A DNA stretch of 64,000 nucleotides from Cepaea nemoralis (Eukaryota > Mollusca > Gastropoda > Stylommatophora > Helicidae), in assembly GCA_014155875.1 (NCBI GenBank), contig JACEFZ010021707.1:1-64000 (forward strand), written 5' to 3'. A model generated the notes under the pieces. It was given only the letters and a program-made list of their open reading frames with translations, had not been told where the DNA came from and ran no database searches. The translations under genes and the position numbers were made by a program. How positions within the stretch are numbered: the first letter of the stretch is position 1; each line of letters begins with the position of its first letter. Below are positions 14,879-25,689 of the stretch, one piece after another.

Positions 14879-15346
14879 ATGTCTTCATTATTTGATTTCA
14901 TTGATATGGGGATAAAATTACAGTTACATGGTGATGAATTAACACAATGGAGTGAGAAGAAATACGCAGAATACCTACTAGTTCAGGAAAAAGCTAATGA
15001 ACGCGAAGAAAGAGCAGCTGAAAGAGCTCTTAAGCAGGCAGAAGCAGAAAGAACTGCCAAGCAAGTAGAGGCAGACACAGCCTTAAAGCAGGCAGAATTG
15101 TCTGAAAAGACAAAGCAAGCTGAGATAGATAGTGAGTTGAAGAAGGCAGAAATAGCAGCTCAGAGTAAAAGAGAAGAACTGGAGTTACAGTTAAAGATGA
15201 AACAACTTGACACTGAGACTGCGATTAACAAAGAGTATAAGAAATCTGAGAGACTGGAGAAAGAAAACCAGTATAAGAAATATCAAGGTATTGTACGTAA
15301 TTATACCTCGGGTGACTGCATCGCAGTCTCCACTGTCGGACTCTGA
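14879..15346 (+). CDS. E3 gag-like coiled-coil protein, truncated
   Basis: The 155-codon frame begins MSSLFDFIDMGIKLQL, then from about residue 35 to 140 is an almost continuous charged coiled coil with repeated ALKQAEAE / AEI.AQ blocks. The same build (short N-terminal globule, then an E/K/A/Q coil) opens the gag of E1 (15,404-15,859) and E4 (38,153). Here the capsid and zinc knuckle that should follow are absent, because the frame runs into the inverted terminus and stops there. The last 12 residues are encoded by that terminus. It is probably a remnant. Confidence 0.65.
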   Translation: MSSLFDFIDMGIKLQLHGDELTQWSEKKYAEYLLVQEKANEREERAAERALKQAEAERTAKQVEADTALKQAELSEKTKQAEIDSELKKAEIAAQSKREELELQLKMKQLDTETAINKEYKKSERLEKENQYKKYQGIVRNYTSGDCIAVSTVGL

Positions 15347-15348
15347 CA

Positions 15349-15403
15349 CCTAGTCTTTGCACACCACCTATTAACCCACTAACAGAGATGGTGCTCTATT
15401 ACA
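15349..15403 (-). repeat. 5' LTR of E2, distal part after E3
   Basis: It begins with the right CCTAG duplication (15,349-15,353) and continues the LTR sequence found unbroken at 7,444-7,498. It ends ATTACA at 15,403, followed by the E2 target duplication TATT. Confidence 0.85.
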
Positions 15404-15859
15404 TATTCATCCATCTGATCCTCCTTCAGGTTGAAGTGGGCCAGTGGGAATCTCATGGATCCTTGGGAGAGAGACGGTCCTGAAGAAATTTCACTACTGT
15501 GATGGGGAGAACTAGCACTACTGTACCTGGAAGAGTCAGGATTTTGCAACTCCAATCTCCTGAGTTCCAATTCATGCTGTCTCAACTGTTCTTCCCTCTT
15601 CATTTCCAGTTCTGCTTGCTTCAGCTGCTGGTCTATCTCAGCTTGTCGCATCTGCATCTTCTCTCTAGATTCAATTTCTGCAATTCTAATTCTTTCCTCT
15701 CTTGCTTCCTTATCTTTTTCCTTAGTGATGTCCCGCTGTTCAATTCTCCACTGTCGTTCTGCTTCTTTTACATACTTGCCCAATTCGACACCTTCATACC
15801 CTAACAACAGTTCCTTCTTCTCTCAGTTCCTCTGTCATAGGTGGCTTTTCGAAAGACAT
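15404..15859 (-). pseudogene. E1 gag 5' part: coiled-coil N-terminus
   Basis: On the minus strand an ATG at 15,859 opens MSFEKPPMTEELREEG. A one-base frameshift near 15,805 leads into a long charged coil (EKDKEAREERIRIAEIESRE, then QAEIDQQLKQAELEMKREE). It is followed by a serine-rich linker and MRFPLAHFNL, which parallels MKFPLAIYEE of E4 gag. The frame breaks at the E2 LTR (15,404) and the next residues of the same protein appear at 7,223. Confidence 0.78.
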
Positions 15860-16297
15860 ATTACTTGGTAAAACGTAGCGATAATGTGAAGCACCCTGAA
15901 ATACACTTACTCACCACTAAGTGATCTGTCCTGAAATTATAGCAAGAAATAAATTCACTGACAGCATGCACATACACAACTGACGATACAACACAGGTAC
16001 TTACCCGTCAGCCCACACTCACTTATGATTTTGGCCCTAACTTTTTGGGACCAGGTTATATTATGTTATATTATGTTATATTATATTCTAGTATGTTATA
16101 TTATAGTATCTTATCTATTTTGGCTAATTAGAGTTTAGTTATGCTATATTATACTACCTCTTGTCACTATTACTTTCTATAGTTTTACTTAGTATAGTTT
16201 AATATTGAGATCTACTGTGATGCAACCCCCTAATAGAATCTCTAGTGAAAGAAGATTGAAAGTTTGAACTATCTATGCCGGACGATAGCCAACCACT
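15860..16297 (-). promoter_or_regulatory. E1 leader and primer-binding site
   Basis: Two bases inside the 5' LTR the minus strand reads TGGTTGGCTATCGTCCGGCAT (16,295 down to 16,275). It starts with the required TGG and loosely resembles the tRNA-Pro type site of E3 and E4. The leader contains a (TTATGTTATA)n tract at 16,055-16,110. No ORF is seen. Confidence 0.5.
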
Positions 16298-18614
16298 TGT
16301 AGCGTAGCGTCAGCTACGATAATAAGGAATCTATCAAAGTTGCTGCGGATAGACTTTCTAAGAATAGAAAAATAAGTCACTGGAGAAGACAAGACTGAAT
16401 AGCTCGTAATTCTAGACGGAGTAAAGGTCCCAGAACAAGTCTAATCTTCTGACAGTGTTCAGGCAGACAGGAATGGCGTACAACTATACTTGTATGATAA
16501 AGACAGTCTGCCAAGGTTGTCTAGCTATGTGCCGGAGATAAAAAAACCTCGAGCCCCCAAACTCTAATCACTCTCACCGACACGGAGAAAGACAGAGTAA
16601 AATATTTAAAAGAGACAAACTTTCGTATCGTCTCACTCTACTATGACTAAGGGTACTAAGTAAGGTAACAACTTGCGGTTGTAAATTTTAGAAACTTAAC
16701 AATGTTGCATTTTAATCATTGAAGACACGTTGGGTGCTCCACGGGTGTCAGCCCTGTACATGAAAAGGGGGTTACAATTCCCTCTATTATATTATTATCC
16801 TATCTTGCTAGAATGTTGCATCAAACTAAACATTTTAATCACTGGATGTAACTTTGGCCTGAACTATGTAGATGGTGGTGGCCAACGGTAAGTTTGGCCA
16901 CTTATCTTTTCTTCTGCTCCTTTGAGTTGCACAGTGGGTGTAAACCCTATTTGGTAGGTATAAGTGAGATGGTGGTAAGTGATGCTTCACAAAGAGTCAC
17001 ACAGGTTGGCGCATCTAAAGCTTGGCGCTGAAGGTGTCAAATCTGTGAAATATATACAGCGAGAGCAAGTGAATCTTCTGTCGAGACATCTGTAAGCATC
17101 GGCCCTGGATTGTTCCTGATGGCCAATTACATCTCATACAAAATGAAGAAACAAAATAGCGTGAGCTATCTGTCCCTGCTCCCTATCATTCCCTATCCTA
17201 GGATAAATAGCAAAACACTGACCTAAGGAAAACAGCTCAATAAAATCATTCTATGCTCTCTTATAAGTGAATATAATAATTATTCAGTAATAATTAAACA
17301 TATAATCATATAATACATATAATAATTATATTTTAAAATACAATAATTACAAAGTAATCTAGAGGTAGATATTAAGATACATATACAATCTATTAACCAG
17401 ATTGCATATTATAGACATTTATGTTCAAATTCTGAGGCTATATTCCTAACATATATTTAATAATGATTCTATGTAACGTATATTTTAAAATACACACAGT
17501 TTATGTAATTATCATAATAGAATATGATAGGCTGAAAGTTAATGGAGTGGCAGGCAAGAACAGTACTGCGAATTGGTGAGAAATCACCGATAAGAATTAA
17601 TAGAAATGCCTAGGATCTCCCACGCTAGTTTTGACATTCGTACATGTGTTTAGTAAGATTTCCTTGTTTTGCGGCATCGAAATATTCATTCTTAATTATA
17701 ATTATTCGCAATCACTATCACATCCTCGAAATATCACTGCTGAAATGCCTCATGTTATTTTCCTACTCTAACGGCTCGATTAGTATGGCCTAGTCTACTG
17801 CTATACGGACTAATCGAAAATGCGTTCTATCCGACTTTATCAAGTTTACAACTATCTCAAATCGTCTACACCTCTCTAAATCTCATGTAAAGGTAATTTC
17901 CTACGCAGTTACGTTTTACCCTTTTCCCTGCGTGTTTAGTAACTACCCATACGAAGTATAATATACGCGATCGCGTTAAGTCGGTAAAATAACCTATTAT
18001 CGGCGGTTTCCACTACTTTAACTACACACATAAATATCGGGCGCACACGACAATATTATCGATACAAATAGCTATACTTTACCCTTCTTATTTTCTGACC
18101 ACACTTTGTCGGGTTTGAATCCACACGCGCTAGGGTTCTTTATATATATTAGTTTCTAATATATTGGCGTATTATTTGCCTAAGAAAATCTCTTATCACT
18201 CTGTAAGTATTCTAAGAGCCTAGTTTACTCGCACATGCTTCTACCACGACATCTAGCACAAAAAGGGCTGAGTTTCGCTATCTCTCCCCTGACCGGAAGT
18301 GGTCGTGCCAGGGAGTTCGTTGCCGTGGCAATCTCCGACCAAATAGTGAAATTGTCTTAGCCATTTTGTAGATTTGACTGGGTACACTACTTTGTAAATT
18401 AAGCCTCTCCCCCTATACTAATGTAACGTATTTCTTCATATTACATTCATAACATTACCTAGCCGGTGATTTATATTATAGACAGGGACTATCTAAACAT
18501 AGATATATAGGAATAAAATCGAATATAGATTCTTATATATTTACATCAGGGTTTTAAAGAGAATTTTCTCCAATTTAATCAAAAGATTATGAGGAAGCTG
18601 GGGACTTCGTCACA
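16298..18614 (-). repeat. 5' LTR of E1 (uninterrupted copy)
   Basis: It is 2.32 kb, aligned end to end with 147-3,223 apart from the LINE insertion in that copy. By eye the two differ at a small percentage of sites. At 17,321-17,345 it shows the pre-insertion target of the LINE. Confidence 0.87.
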
Positions 18615-19377
18615 ATCGTGTTATCGTTGACCGTTCTACTTTGACCAGCTGAGATGAGGGCTATACCACAGCACAAACAGTCTAACGTCTCTCGAAACCC
18701 CGGGAAGGCTAACCCGTAAAAATGCCTGCTGAAGTCGGATGTGCTCGGGTGCAAATAAATCAGGCACAACGCAAAAAACGTCGGAGTGAAATTTCTTTCG
18801 TGCTAGGAGCATCTCTGACTACCTAGTTTCTGAATGCCGCTCTTGTTCGGAACAGCTCTGACTAGGTAGTTTTCCGAATGTCCGTCGTGCCTGGAACAGC
18901 TCTGATAGGCACAAAGACAAGCACATGTCCGAACCGAAAACTAGCGGAGTGGATACCGTCTGCAGATGGGTCTGGTTTGTGCGGGAACGGCCCGTGTTGA
19001 ACGAAATGCCCAATATATTGAAGTGAGGATTTAAAGCAGCCATGAGCAGGACGTGACGATTCCCTCGGTGAGCCCAGCACCAGGGCGCTATGTGTCGGCC
19101 CTGCAACTATGGAAGCCACCTTGGATGGCGGAAAATGCTACGGGCTGTCCCTGCCTTCACTTGAGGGATGACTGAAGTCTTCGACTGTTCCAACTTGACC
19201 AGCTGGGATGTGGACGGTACCACAAAAGTGAGAGTCTCCCAGGAATGCTAACCTGGTCAAAACAGCATGCTAAAAGTCGGATATGTTGGCCTTAGGGTTT
19301 CGACCCAAGGGTGCTAACTAGACACGCCGCTATCACATCTGAAAAAACACTCCGGATGAACGCACAGAAGAAGAAGA
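18615..19377 (+). repeat. Repeat units flanking E1 on the right, ending in (GAA)n
   Basis: The 18,615-18,780 part continues the unit broken at 146. 18,781-19,017 contains three variants of the phrase AACAGCTCTGACTAGGTAG or similar. 19,018-19,377 is a second, uninterrupted unit. It ends in CAGAAGAAGAAGAAGAAGAAAC, a microsatellite tail like that of L-GAA, so this may be a LINE untranslated region or a SINE-like repeat in tandem. No coding frame is credible. Confidence 0.6.
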
Positions 19378-19712
19378 AGAAGAAACTTTAAAACCCAGGA
19401 ATAAGGAAATCGAAGACACCTCAAGTAGATATATCGGCATTGAAACAACAAGAAATAAGACAACTATGCCTAGTTGAAGTCAAAAATAGATCTTATGGGC
19501 TAATCATTGAAAGTATGGAACAATATCGACGTGAAAATCCCGAGGATAAAATTAATACAAAATGGGAAAGTATAAAAACCAGTATTCAGACTGCAAATAC
19601 CACTTTGCCAGTGAAAATTAATGAGAAAAAGCAATTATGAATAACCGGTGAAATATTGAGTAAAATGTCTCAAAGAAAGAAAGCAAAGAACACTCCAGAG
19701 TATATAGTAATA
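19378..19712 (+). pseudogene. L-TTGA LINE, piece A: region before the RT
   Basis: The translation (VEVKNRSYGLIIESMEQY, KWESIKTSIQTAN) is the linker that precedes the RT in this LINE type and aligns with the start of the L-GATG ORF at 21,163. It stops at KAKNTPEY just before element X1. The next residues of the protein, REIRHMC, are found inverted at 21,160 downward. One stop codon interrupts it near 19,637. Confidence 0.72.
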
Positions 19713-19768
19713 CTAGCTGACCCGGCCCGGCTTCGCCCAGTCCCTGGAGGGGATCTATCTATCTATCA

Positions 19769-19805
<37 letters not shown>

Positions 19806-19995
19806 CCTGAACCGCCCCGGCTCCACCCAGTCCCTGGTGGGGAGCATCTCATTTAATTCATATAAGTAGTCATATAAGCTCCCGTTCCCGACTATCTGTC
19901 TGTCTGTCTGACCCGGCCCGGCTTCACCCAGTCCATGGTGGGGAGCATCTCATTTAATTCATATACGTAGTCATATAAGCTCCCGTTCCCGACTA

Positions 19996-20040
<45 letters not shown>

Positions 20041-20722
20041 GCCGGCCCGGCTTCACCCAGTCCCTGGTGGGGAGCATCTAATTTAATTCATATAAGTAGT
20101 CATATAAGCTCCCGTTCCCGACTATCTGTCTGTCTGTCTGTCTATCTATCTGACCCGGCGTGGCTTCGCCCAGCTCCTGGCGGGGATCGTCTCATTAAAT
20201 TCACACAGTAACTTAAAAGAATGTCCTTCCACACACAATCCATTATTTTTAATGAAAACTGTTTTTAATCACCTACATGACTGTAGATAACTTCTTTAAG
20301 CATAAAAAGATGAGTTACAATGTTATGCATTATGCATTATGTTAATGAAAACTTTGAAAAAGCCTTAAAGATTATATCATTATTTATTATAACTCACGTG
20401 CCTGTAAATAACTATAGGCAAAGAGTTTATAAATCTTTGAAAACCATGCAACAATATGACTATAAAGTATATAGAAATGTTATTAAAAGTTATGCCCTTT
20501 GAAATAACTTTTCTAGAGTTAAGTCCCCTTGCTATATAGAAATTATAATGAAACATGAAATATTAAATTTTATTAAGTAAGTAGCCGATTTTACACTAAG
20601 AAACTATTACAGTCGGTTGCAAAGGAATGAAAGGAAGACGTGTAGAAAATTTCATCTCAATCGGATGTACCGTTATCGAACGCATCCAATACATTGCCAA
20701 CCACATACAGTCTCTTTTATAG
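19713..20722 (+). mobile_element. Element X, copy 1
   Basis: It starts CTAGCTGACCCGGCCCGG, followed by four units of roughly 110-140 bp. Each unit has a GC-rich core (CGGCTTCGCCCAGTCCCTGG), an AT-rich part (CATATAAGTAGTCATATAAG) and a (CTGT)n run. An AT-rich 0.5-kb body follows, ending in CTTTTATAGATA. The same structure recurs inverted at 23,233-24,201 and directly at 24,513-25,683. No ORF is present. The class is not recognised; I would treat it as a non-autonomous element. Confidence 0.72.
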
Positions 20723-21160
20723 ATATAGATTACACAATTCTGTGATAGTTTCAATGCCAAAGCTGGATAAGGATTTTATTATTATCTTGTCAGGACCTGC
20801 AGCCTTTCCTTCTTTCATCTTTTTAATAGCCTTTTCTACTTCAGCCGTTAATATTTTTGGTCCATCTTGAGTATTATATAATGTTGGTCTGTTGACCCTG
20901 TTGTCCCAGAATAAATCTTCTGTGTACTCTGTCCATCTTTTTTATTATGTCAGTGTTATTAATTATTATTTCTCCATTTCTTCCTCTGATATAACCGTCT
21001 CCTGTTATATTACTTTTGTACTTTGTAAATCGTTTTATATGTTCATGTAATTCTTTCGATTTGTGTTTTATTTCCAGATCCTCCATTTCTTTGCAATGTT
21101 TCTGCAGCCACTCTTCTTTGGCAACTCTGCACATGTGACGTATTTCTCTATATCTATATA
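20723..21160 (-). pseudogene. L-TTGA LINE, piece B, lying inverted
   Basis: The minus strand encodes REIRHMCRVAKEEWLQKHC at its start. After one frameshift it continues through WTEYTEDLFWDNRVNR and KMKEGKAAGPD to ITELCNL. These residues are exactly those missing between piece A (ends NTPEY) and piece C (starts IYNTGYIPMDF), judged by alignment with the L-GATG protein. The piece is inverted relative to A, C and D. It lies between the two inverted X copies, so it appears to have been flipped together with the L-GATG element. Confidence 0.75.
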
Positions 21161-23232
21161 TTTTGTGCAAATTGAAAACTGACAAAGAAATACAAGATAA
21201 TTTTAACATAGAAGTAAAGAACAAATTTGATATATTGTCTGATCTAGAGATCCTATTTCAAGATGTAGATGATCAATGGGAAATGCTGAAGAATTCAATC
21301 AGTTATGCAGCAGAAAAAACTATTCCAAAAGTAAAGAAAGTGGGCCGTAAGACATGGATGACTGAAGAAATTTTACAACTAATGGAAACAAGAAGACAGA
21401 ACAAAAATAATCCTGCCAAATATGAAGAAATTCACAGAAAAGTGAAAACCTTATGTAAGAAAGCAAAAGAAACATGGCTTGAGAAAAATTGCAGAGAAAT
21501 TAAAAAACAACACAACAGTAACAATGCGAAACTAATGCACAAAAGAATTCAGGAGCTTACTAATCAAAGAACACGTACATCAGCAGGCTGCCTAAAGACA
21601 AAAGATGGAAGAGTCATAATAGAAAAAGATCAGATATTACATGAATGGTCAGATTACGTGAAAAACCTGTATGACGATAACAGAGACGAACAGTATAATG
21701 TTCAAAATAATAATGAAGGACCAGCAATTTTGAAGATGGAGGTTCAGAATGCTCTTAACCATATGAAATCTGGCAAGACCCCCGGTTCAGACAGCATCAC
21801 AACAGAAATGATTAATGCTTTAGAAGAATATGGAGTAGATAAAGTTACCAGTCTGCTTAATACAATATATGATACTGGAAATATACCTCAGGAGTTATGT
21901 AATTCTGTATTTATTGCAATCCCAAAGAAATCAGGAGCCTTGGAATGTGATCAACATCGAACAATTAGTATAATGAGTCACATCACGAAGATTTTGCTAA
22001 GAATTATCATGCAAAGAGTTAGGAGGAAAATACAACCTGAAATAGGAGAAGAACAATGTGGGTTTGTAGAAGGCAAGGGTACAGTAAATGCTGTGTATAT
22101 ACTGAGAACCATAATCGAACGTTCTATAGAAGTAAACAAAGATCTACACCTTTGCTTTATTGACTACACAAAGGCTTTTGATAAAGTGCGACATGTCAAC
22201 ATGATAAGGATGCTTGAAGATCTACAAATTGATGGAAAAGATCTTAGACTTGTAAAAAACATATATTGGAAACAACAAGCTGCCATAAGAGTTGATAATG
22301 AAGTAAGCCAATATCAACCTATTAAGAGAGGTGTGAGACAGGGATGTGTAATGTCTCCAGATCTGTTTTCCCTGTACAGTGAACGTATTTTCAGAAATAT
22401 TGAAGATATGGAAGGAATCAACATTGGGGGACGATGCATCAATAACATTAGATATGCAGATGATACAGTCTTGATTGCAGACAATGAACAGGACCTGCAA
22501 AATTTAGTAGATGCGATTGTTACACACAGTGAACAACTAGGGTTAGAATTAAATTGTAAAAAGACACAGATTATGGTCGTCACTAGGAAGAACGAAATAC
22601 CACAATGTAATATACAAGTAAATGGGAATATTCTTCAACAAGTGAATAGGTACAATTATCTCGGAACAGTAATAACATCTGATGGAAGATGCCTTGAAGA
22701 GATTAGAACAAGAATCGCCATGGCAAAAGTAGCCTTTAGCAAGATGAAAAACATACTGACCAATAAAAAGATGTCAATTGAAACGAGAAAAAGAGTGTTG
22801 AGATGCTACATAGAACCTGTACTTTTATATGGATGTGAAGCGTGGACAATGAGCAGTCAGGCTGAAAAACATCTGATGGCTGAAGAGATGTGGTTTCTGA
22901 GGAAAATGTAAAGAATACCATGGACAGCCAGAAAGACCAATGAACAAGTTCTTCAAGAAACAAATGAAGATCGTAAATTGATTAGAGAAATTAGACGTCG
23001 ACAGTCAAAATTTTTTGGGCATGTTATGAGAAGAAATGGATTGGAGAACTTGGTGACGACTGGTAAGATCGAGGGGAACAGACCAAGGGGAAGACCTGGA
23101 AGCAAGTACCTGGATGGCTTGGCCTTGTGGCATGGTTAGACAGAAACACGGAGCTGATCCACGACTCTGGTGATCGAGTGAGATGGCAGAACATGACCGC
23201 CCACGCTTACCGGCATGGCACATGATGGATGG
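21161..23232 (+). mobile_element. L-GATG LINE, 5'-truncated, with almost complete RT
   Basis: The element begins inside the pre-RT linker and ends in GATGGATGG, the tail shared with the copies ending at 45,903 and 49,137. Length is about 2.07 kb. It was originally next to X1 within the L-TTGA LINE. Its endonuclease is absent. Confidence 0.8.
21163..23139 (+). pseudogene. L-GATG reverse transcriptase
   Basis: A 582-codon frame runs to 22,911. A single nonsense codon replaces the Gln expected from the copy at 45,590 (RKIQRIP), and the frame continues to about 23,139. Landmarks are the RT finger region SGKTPGSDSI (about residue 203), CFIDYTKAFDKVRH (331-344), GVRQGCVMSPDLF (390-402), the catalytic YADD (431-434), YLGTVITSDG, LLYGCEAWT and FFGHVMRR. 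The first methionine is internal because the copy is truncated. The motif set fits endonuclease-RT LINEs of the RTE or a nearby clade; clade assignment is inference. Confidence 0.85.
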
Positions 23233-24107
23233 ATATATATAAATCACAATGTATGTATTTCCGTCCGTTCTTTATGCGTTCGCAGACGGTCCATCCGATT
23301 GATATGAAATTTTCTACACGTTTTCCTTTCATTCCTGTGCAACTTTCTGTCATAGTTTTTTAGTTTTTTGTCGGCTACTTACTTACTAAAGTGTAATATT
23401 TCATTTTTCATTATATATTTTATATAGCAAGGAGACTTAACTCTTTAAAAGTTATTTCAAGGGGCATAACTTTTAATAACATTTCTATATACTTTATAGT
23501 CATATTGTTGCATCGCTTTCAAAGATTTATAAACTCTTTGTCTATAGTTATTTTTGGGCATATGAGTTATAATAAATAATGATATAATCTTTAAGGCATT
23601 TTCAAAGTTTTCATAAAAATAATGCATAATGCATAACATTGTAACTCATCATTTTATGCTTAAAGAAGTTATCTACAGTCATGTAGGTGATTAAAAACAG
23701 TTTTCATTAAAAATAATGGATGGTGTGTGGAAGGAAATTCTTTTAAATTACTGTGTGAATTTAATGAGACGCTCCCCGCCAGGAGCTGGGCGAAGCCACG
23801 CCGGGTCAGATGGATAGACAGACAGACAGACAGATAGTCAGGAACGGGAGCTTATATGACTACGTATATAAATTAAATGAGATGCTCCCCACCAGGGACT
23901 GGGTGAAGCCGGGCCGGGTCAGACAGACAGACAGACAGACAGACATACAAACAGACAGACAGTCGGGAACGGGAGCTTATATGACTACTTATATGAATAA
24001 AATGAGATGCTCCCCACCAGGGACTGGGTGAAGCCGGGCCGGGTCAGCCAGACAGAAAGACAGACAGACAAACAAGCAGACAGACAAACAAGCAGACAGA
24101 CAGACAT

Positions 24108-24160
<53 letters not shown>

Positions 24161-24201
24161 TCCCCGCCAGGGCCTGGGCGAAGCCGGGCCGGGTCAGCTA
24201 G
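23233..24201 (-). mobile_element. Element X, copy 2 (inverted)
   Basis: Reverse complement of the X1 plan: CTAGCTGACCCGGCC at 24,201, three units with (CTGT)n runs of different length, then the AT-rich body ending near 23,233. With X1 it forms arms of a 4.5-kb inverted repeat around the inverted segment 20,723-23,232. Confidence 0.72.
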
Positions 24202-24512
24202 TGATATATATAATACTGGGTACATCCCCATGGACTTTAAACCACCCATTTTCATCATACTAGGCTACCGAAGAAGCCAAGAGCTGTTGATTGTGAGAAT
24301 TACAGAACTATTAGCTTAATGAGCCACATAACTAAGATACTACACAAGGTCATACAAGAAATAATTCAACATAAAATAGATGAGGAAGTAGGTGAAGAAC
24401 AATTTGGGTTCCGCAAAAACAGCTGTACCAAAGAAGCAATTATCTGTTTGAGGATGTTAATTTAAAAATATATAGAAGTTCAAAAAAGTATATATGTTTG
24501 TTTTATAGACTA
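24202..24512 (+). pseudogene. L-TTGA LINE, piece C: RT fingers
   Basis: It reads IYNTGYIPMDF, CENYRTISLMSHITKIL and IDEEVGEEQFGFRKNS and ends at CFIDY, the first catalytic-Asp motif of the RT. It breaks at X3. Frameshifts near 24,260 and a stop near 24,463 are present. Confidence 0.72.
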
Positions 24513-24608
24513 CTAGCTGACACTGCCCGGCTTCGCCCAGAATCTGGTGGGGAGCATCTCATTTAATTTATATAAGTAGTCATATAAGTTCTCGTTCCCG
24601 TTACCGAC

Positions 24609-24673
<65 letters not shown>

Positions 24674-24892
24674 GACCCGGCCCGGCATTGCCCAGCTCCT
24701 GGTGTGGAGCATCTCATTTAATTCATATAAGTAGTCATATAAGTTCCCGTTCCCGACTGTATATCTGTCTGTCTATCTGTCTGTCTATCTGTCTGCCTGA
24801 CCCTGCCCGGCTTCGCCCAGTCCCTGGTGGGGAGCATCTCATTTAATTCATATAAGTAGTCATATAAGTTCTCGTTCCCGTTACCGACTATA

Positions 24893-24929
<37 letters not shown>

Positions 24930-25019
24930 GACCTGGCCCGGCATCGCCCAGCTCCTGGTGTGAAGCATCTCATTTAATTTATATAAGTAGTCATATAAGT
25001 TCCTGTTCCCGACTGTCTA

Positions 25020-25050
<31 letters not shown>

Positions 25051-25683
25051 GTCTGCCTGACCCTGTCCGGCTTCGCCCAGTCCCTGGTGGGGAGCATCTC
25101 ATTTAATTCATATAAGTAGTCATATAAGTTCTCATTAAATTCATACAACAAAAAAAGTAACTTAAAAGAATGTCCTTCCACACACCATCCATTATTTTTA
25201 ATGAAAACTCTTTCTAATCACCTGCATGACTACAGTAACTTCTTAAGCAAAAAAAAGATGAGTTACAATGTTATGCATTGTGCATTATTTTTATGAAAAC
25301 TTTGAAAATGCCTTACAGATTGTATCATTATTTATTATAACTCATATGCCGGTACATAACTATGGACAAAGAGTTTATAAATCTTTGAAAACGATGCCAC
25401 AATATGACTATAAGTTATACAGAAAAGTTATGCCCCTTGAAATAACTTTTACGGAGTTAGGTCCCCTGAGATATATGAAATTATAATGAAAAATGAAAAA
25501 TGAAATACTACTGAGTAAGCAGGCGATTTCGCACTAAAAAAATATCACAGATGGCAGCGCTGGAATGAAAGGAAGGCGTGTAGAAAATTACATCTCAATC
25601 GGATGGGCCGTTCGCGAACAAATAAAGGACATACATACATACATACAGACAGACAGACAGACGGAGATCGCCTTTTATATATA
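24513..25683 (+). mobile_element. Element X, copy 3, with 6-bp target duplication
   Basis: It starts CTAGCTGACACTGCCCGG and ends in the AT-rich body with ACATACATAC and (ACAG)n followed by CCTTTTATATAT. AGACTA flanks it on both sides (24,507-24,512 and 25,684-25,689). It has five to six internal units against four in X1 and three in X2. About 45-50 codons of the host LINE between CFIDY and GVRHVCVLSP are missing at this site. Confidence 0.72.
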
Positions 25684-25689
25684 AGACTA

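Larger units (their letters stand above)
13503..15348 (+). mobile_element. E3: short LTR-type element with identical U3 ends on both sides
   Basis: E3 is a 1.85-kb insertion flanked by CCTAG (13,498-13,502 and 15,349-15,353). The left end starts TGTCAGAGTCCGACAGTGGA and the right end is the reverse complement of those 20 bases, followed by a shorter match (GATGCAG). Inside are a 500-bp LTR, a tRNA-Pro-like primer-binding site, a leader and a gag-like ORF that runs to the inverted terminus. A normal element would end with the U5 terminus, GACCCTGACA. The two U3 ends therefore need an aberrant cDNA, an inversion, or rescue of a defective end. Confidence 0.82.

Noticed and set aside
20723..21160. 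5' inversion (twin priming) of the L-GATG LINE
   Set aside because: The inverted piece encodes a different LINE protein that overlaps the L-GATG start and fits the gap between L-TTGA pieces A and C.
19713..25130. CRISPR-like array of repeats with spacers
   Set aside because: Units are 110-140 bp with (CTGT)n runs in an animal transposon context; there are no short repeats with unique spacers.
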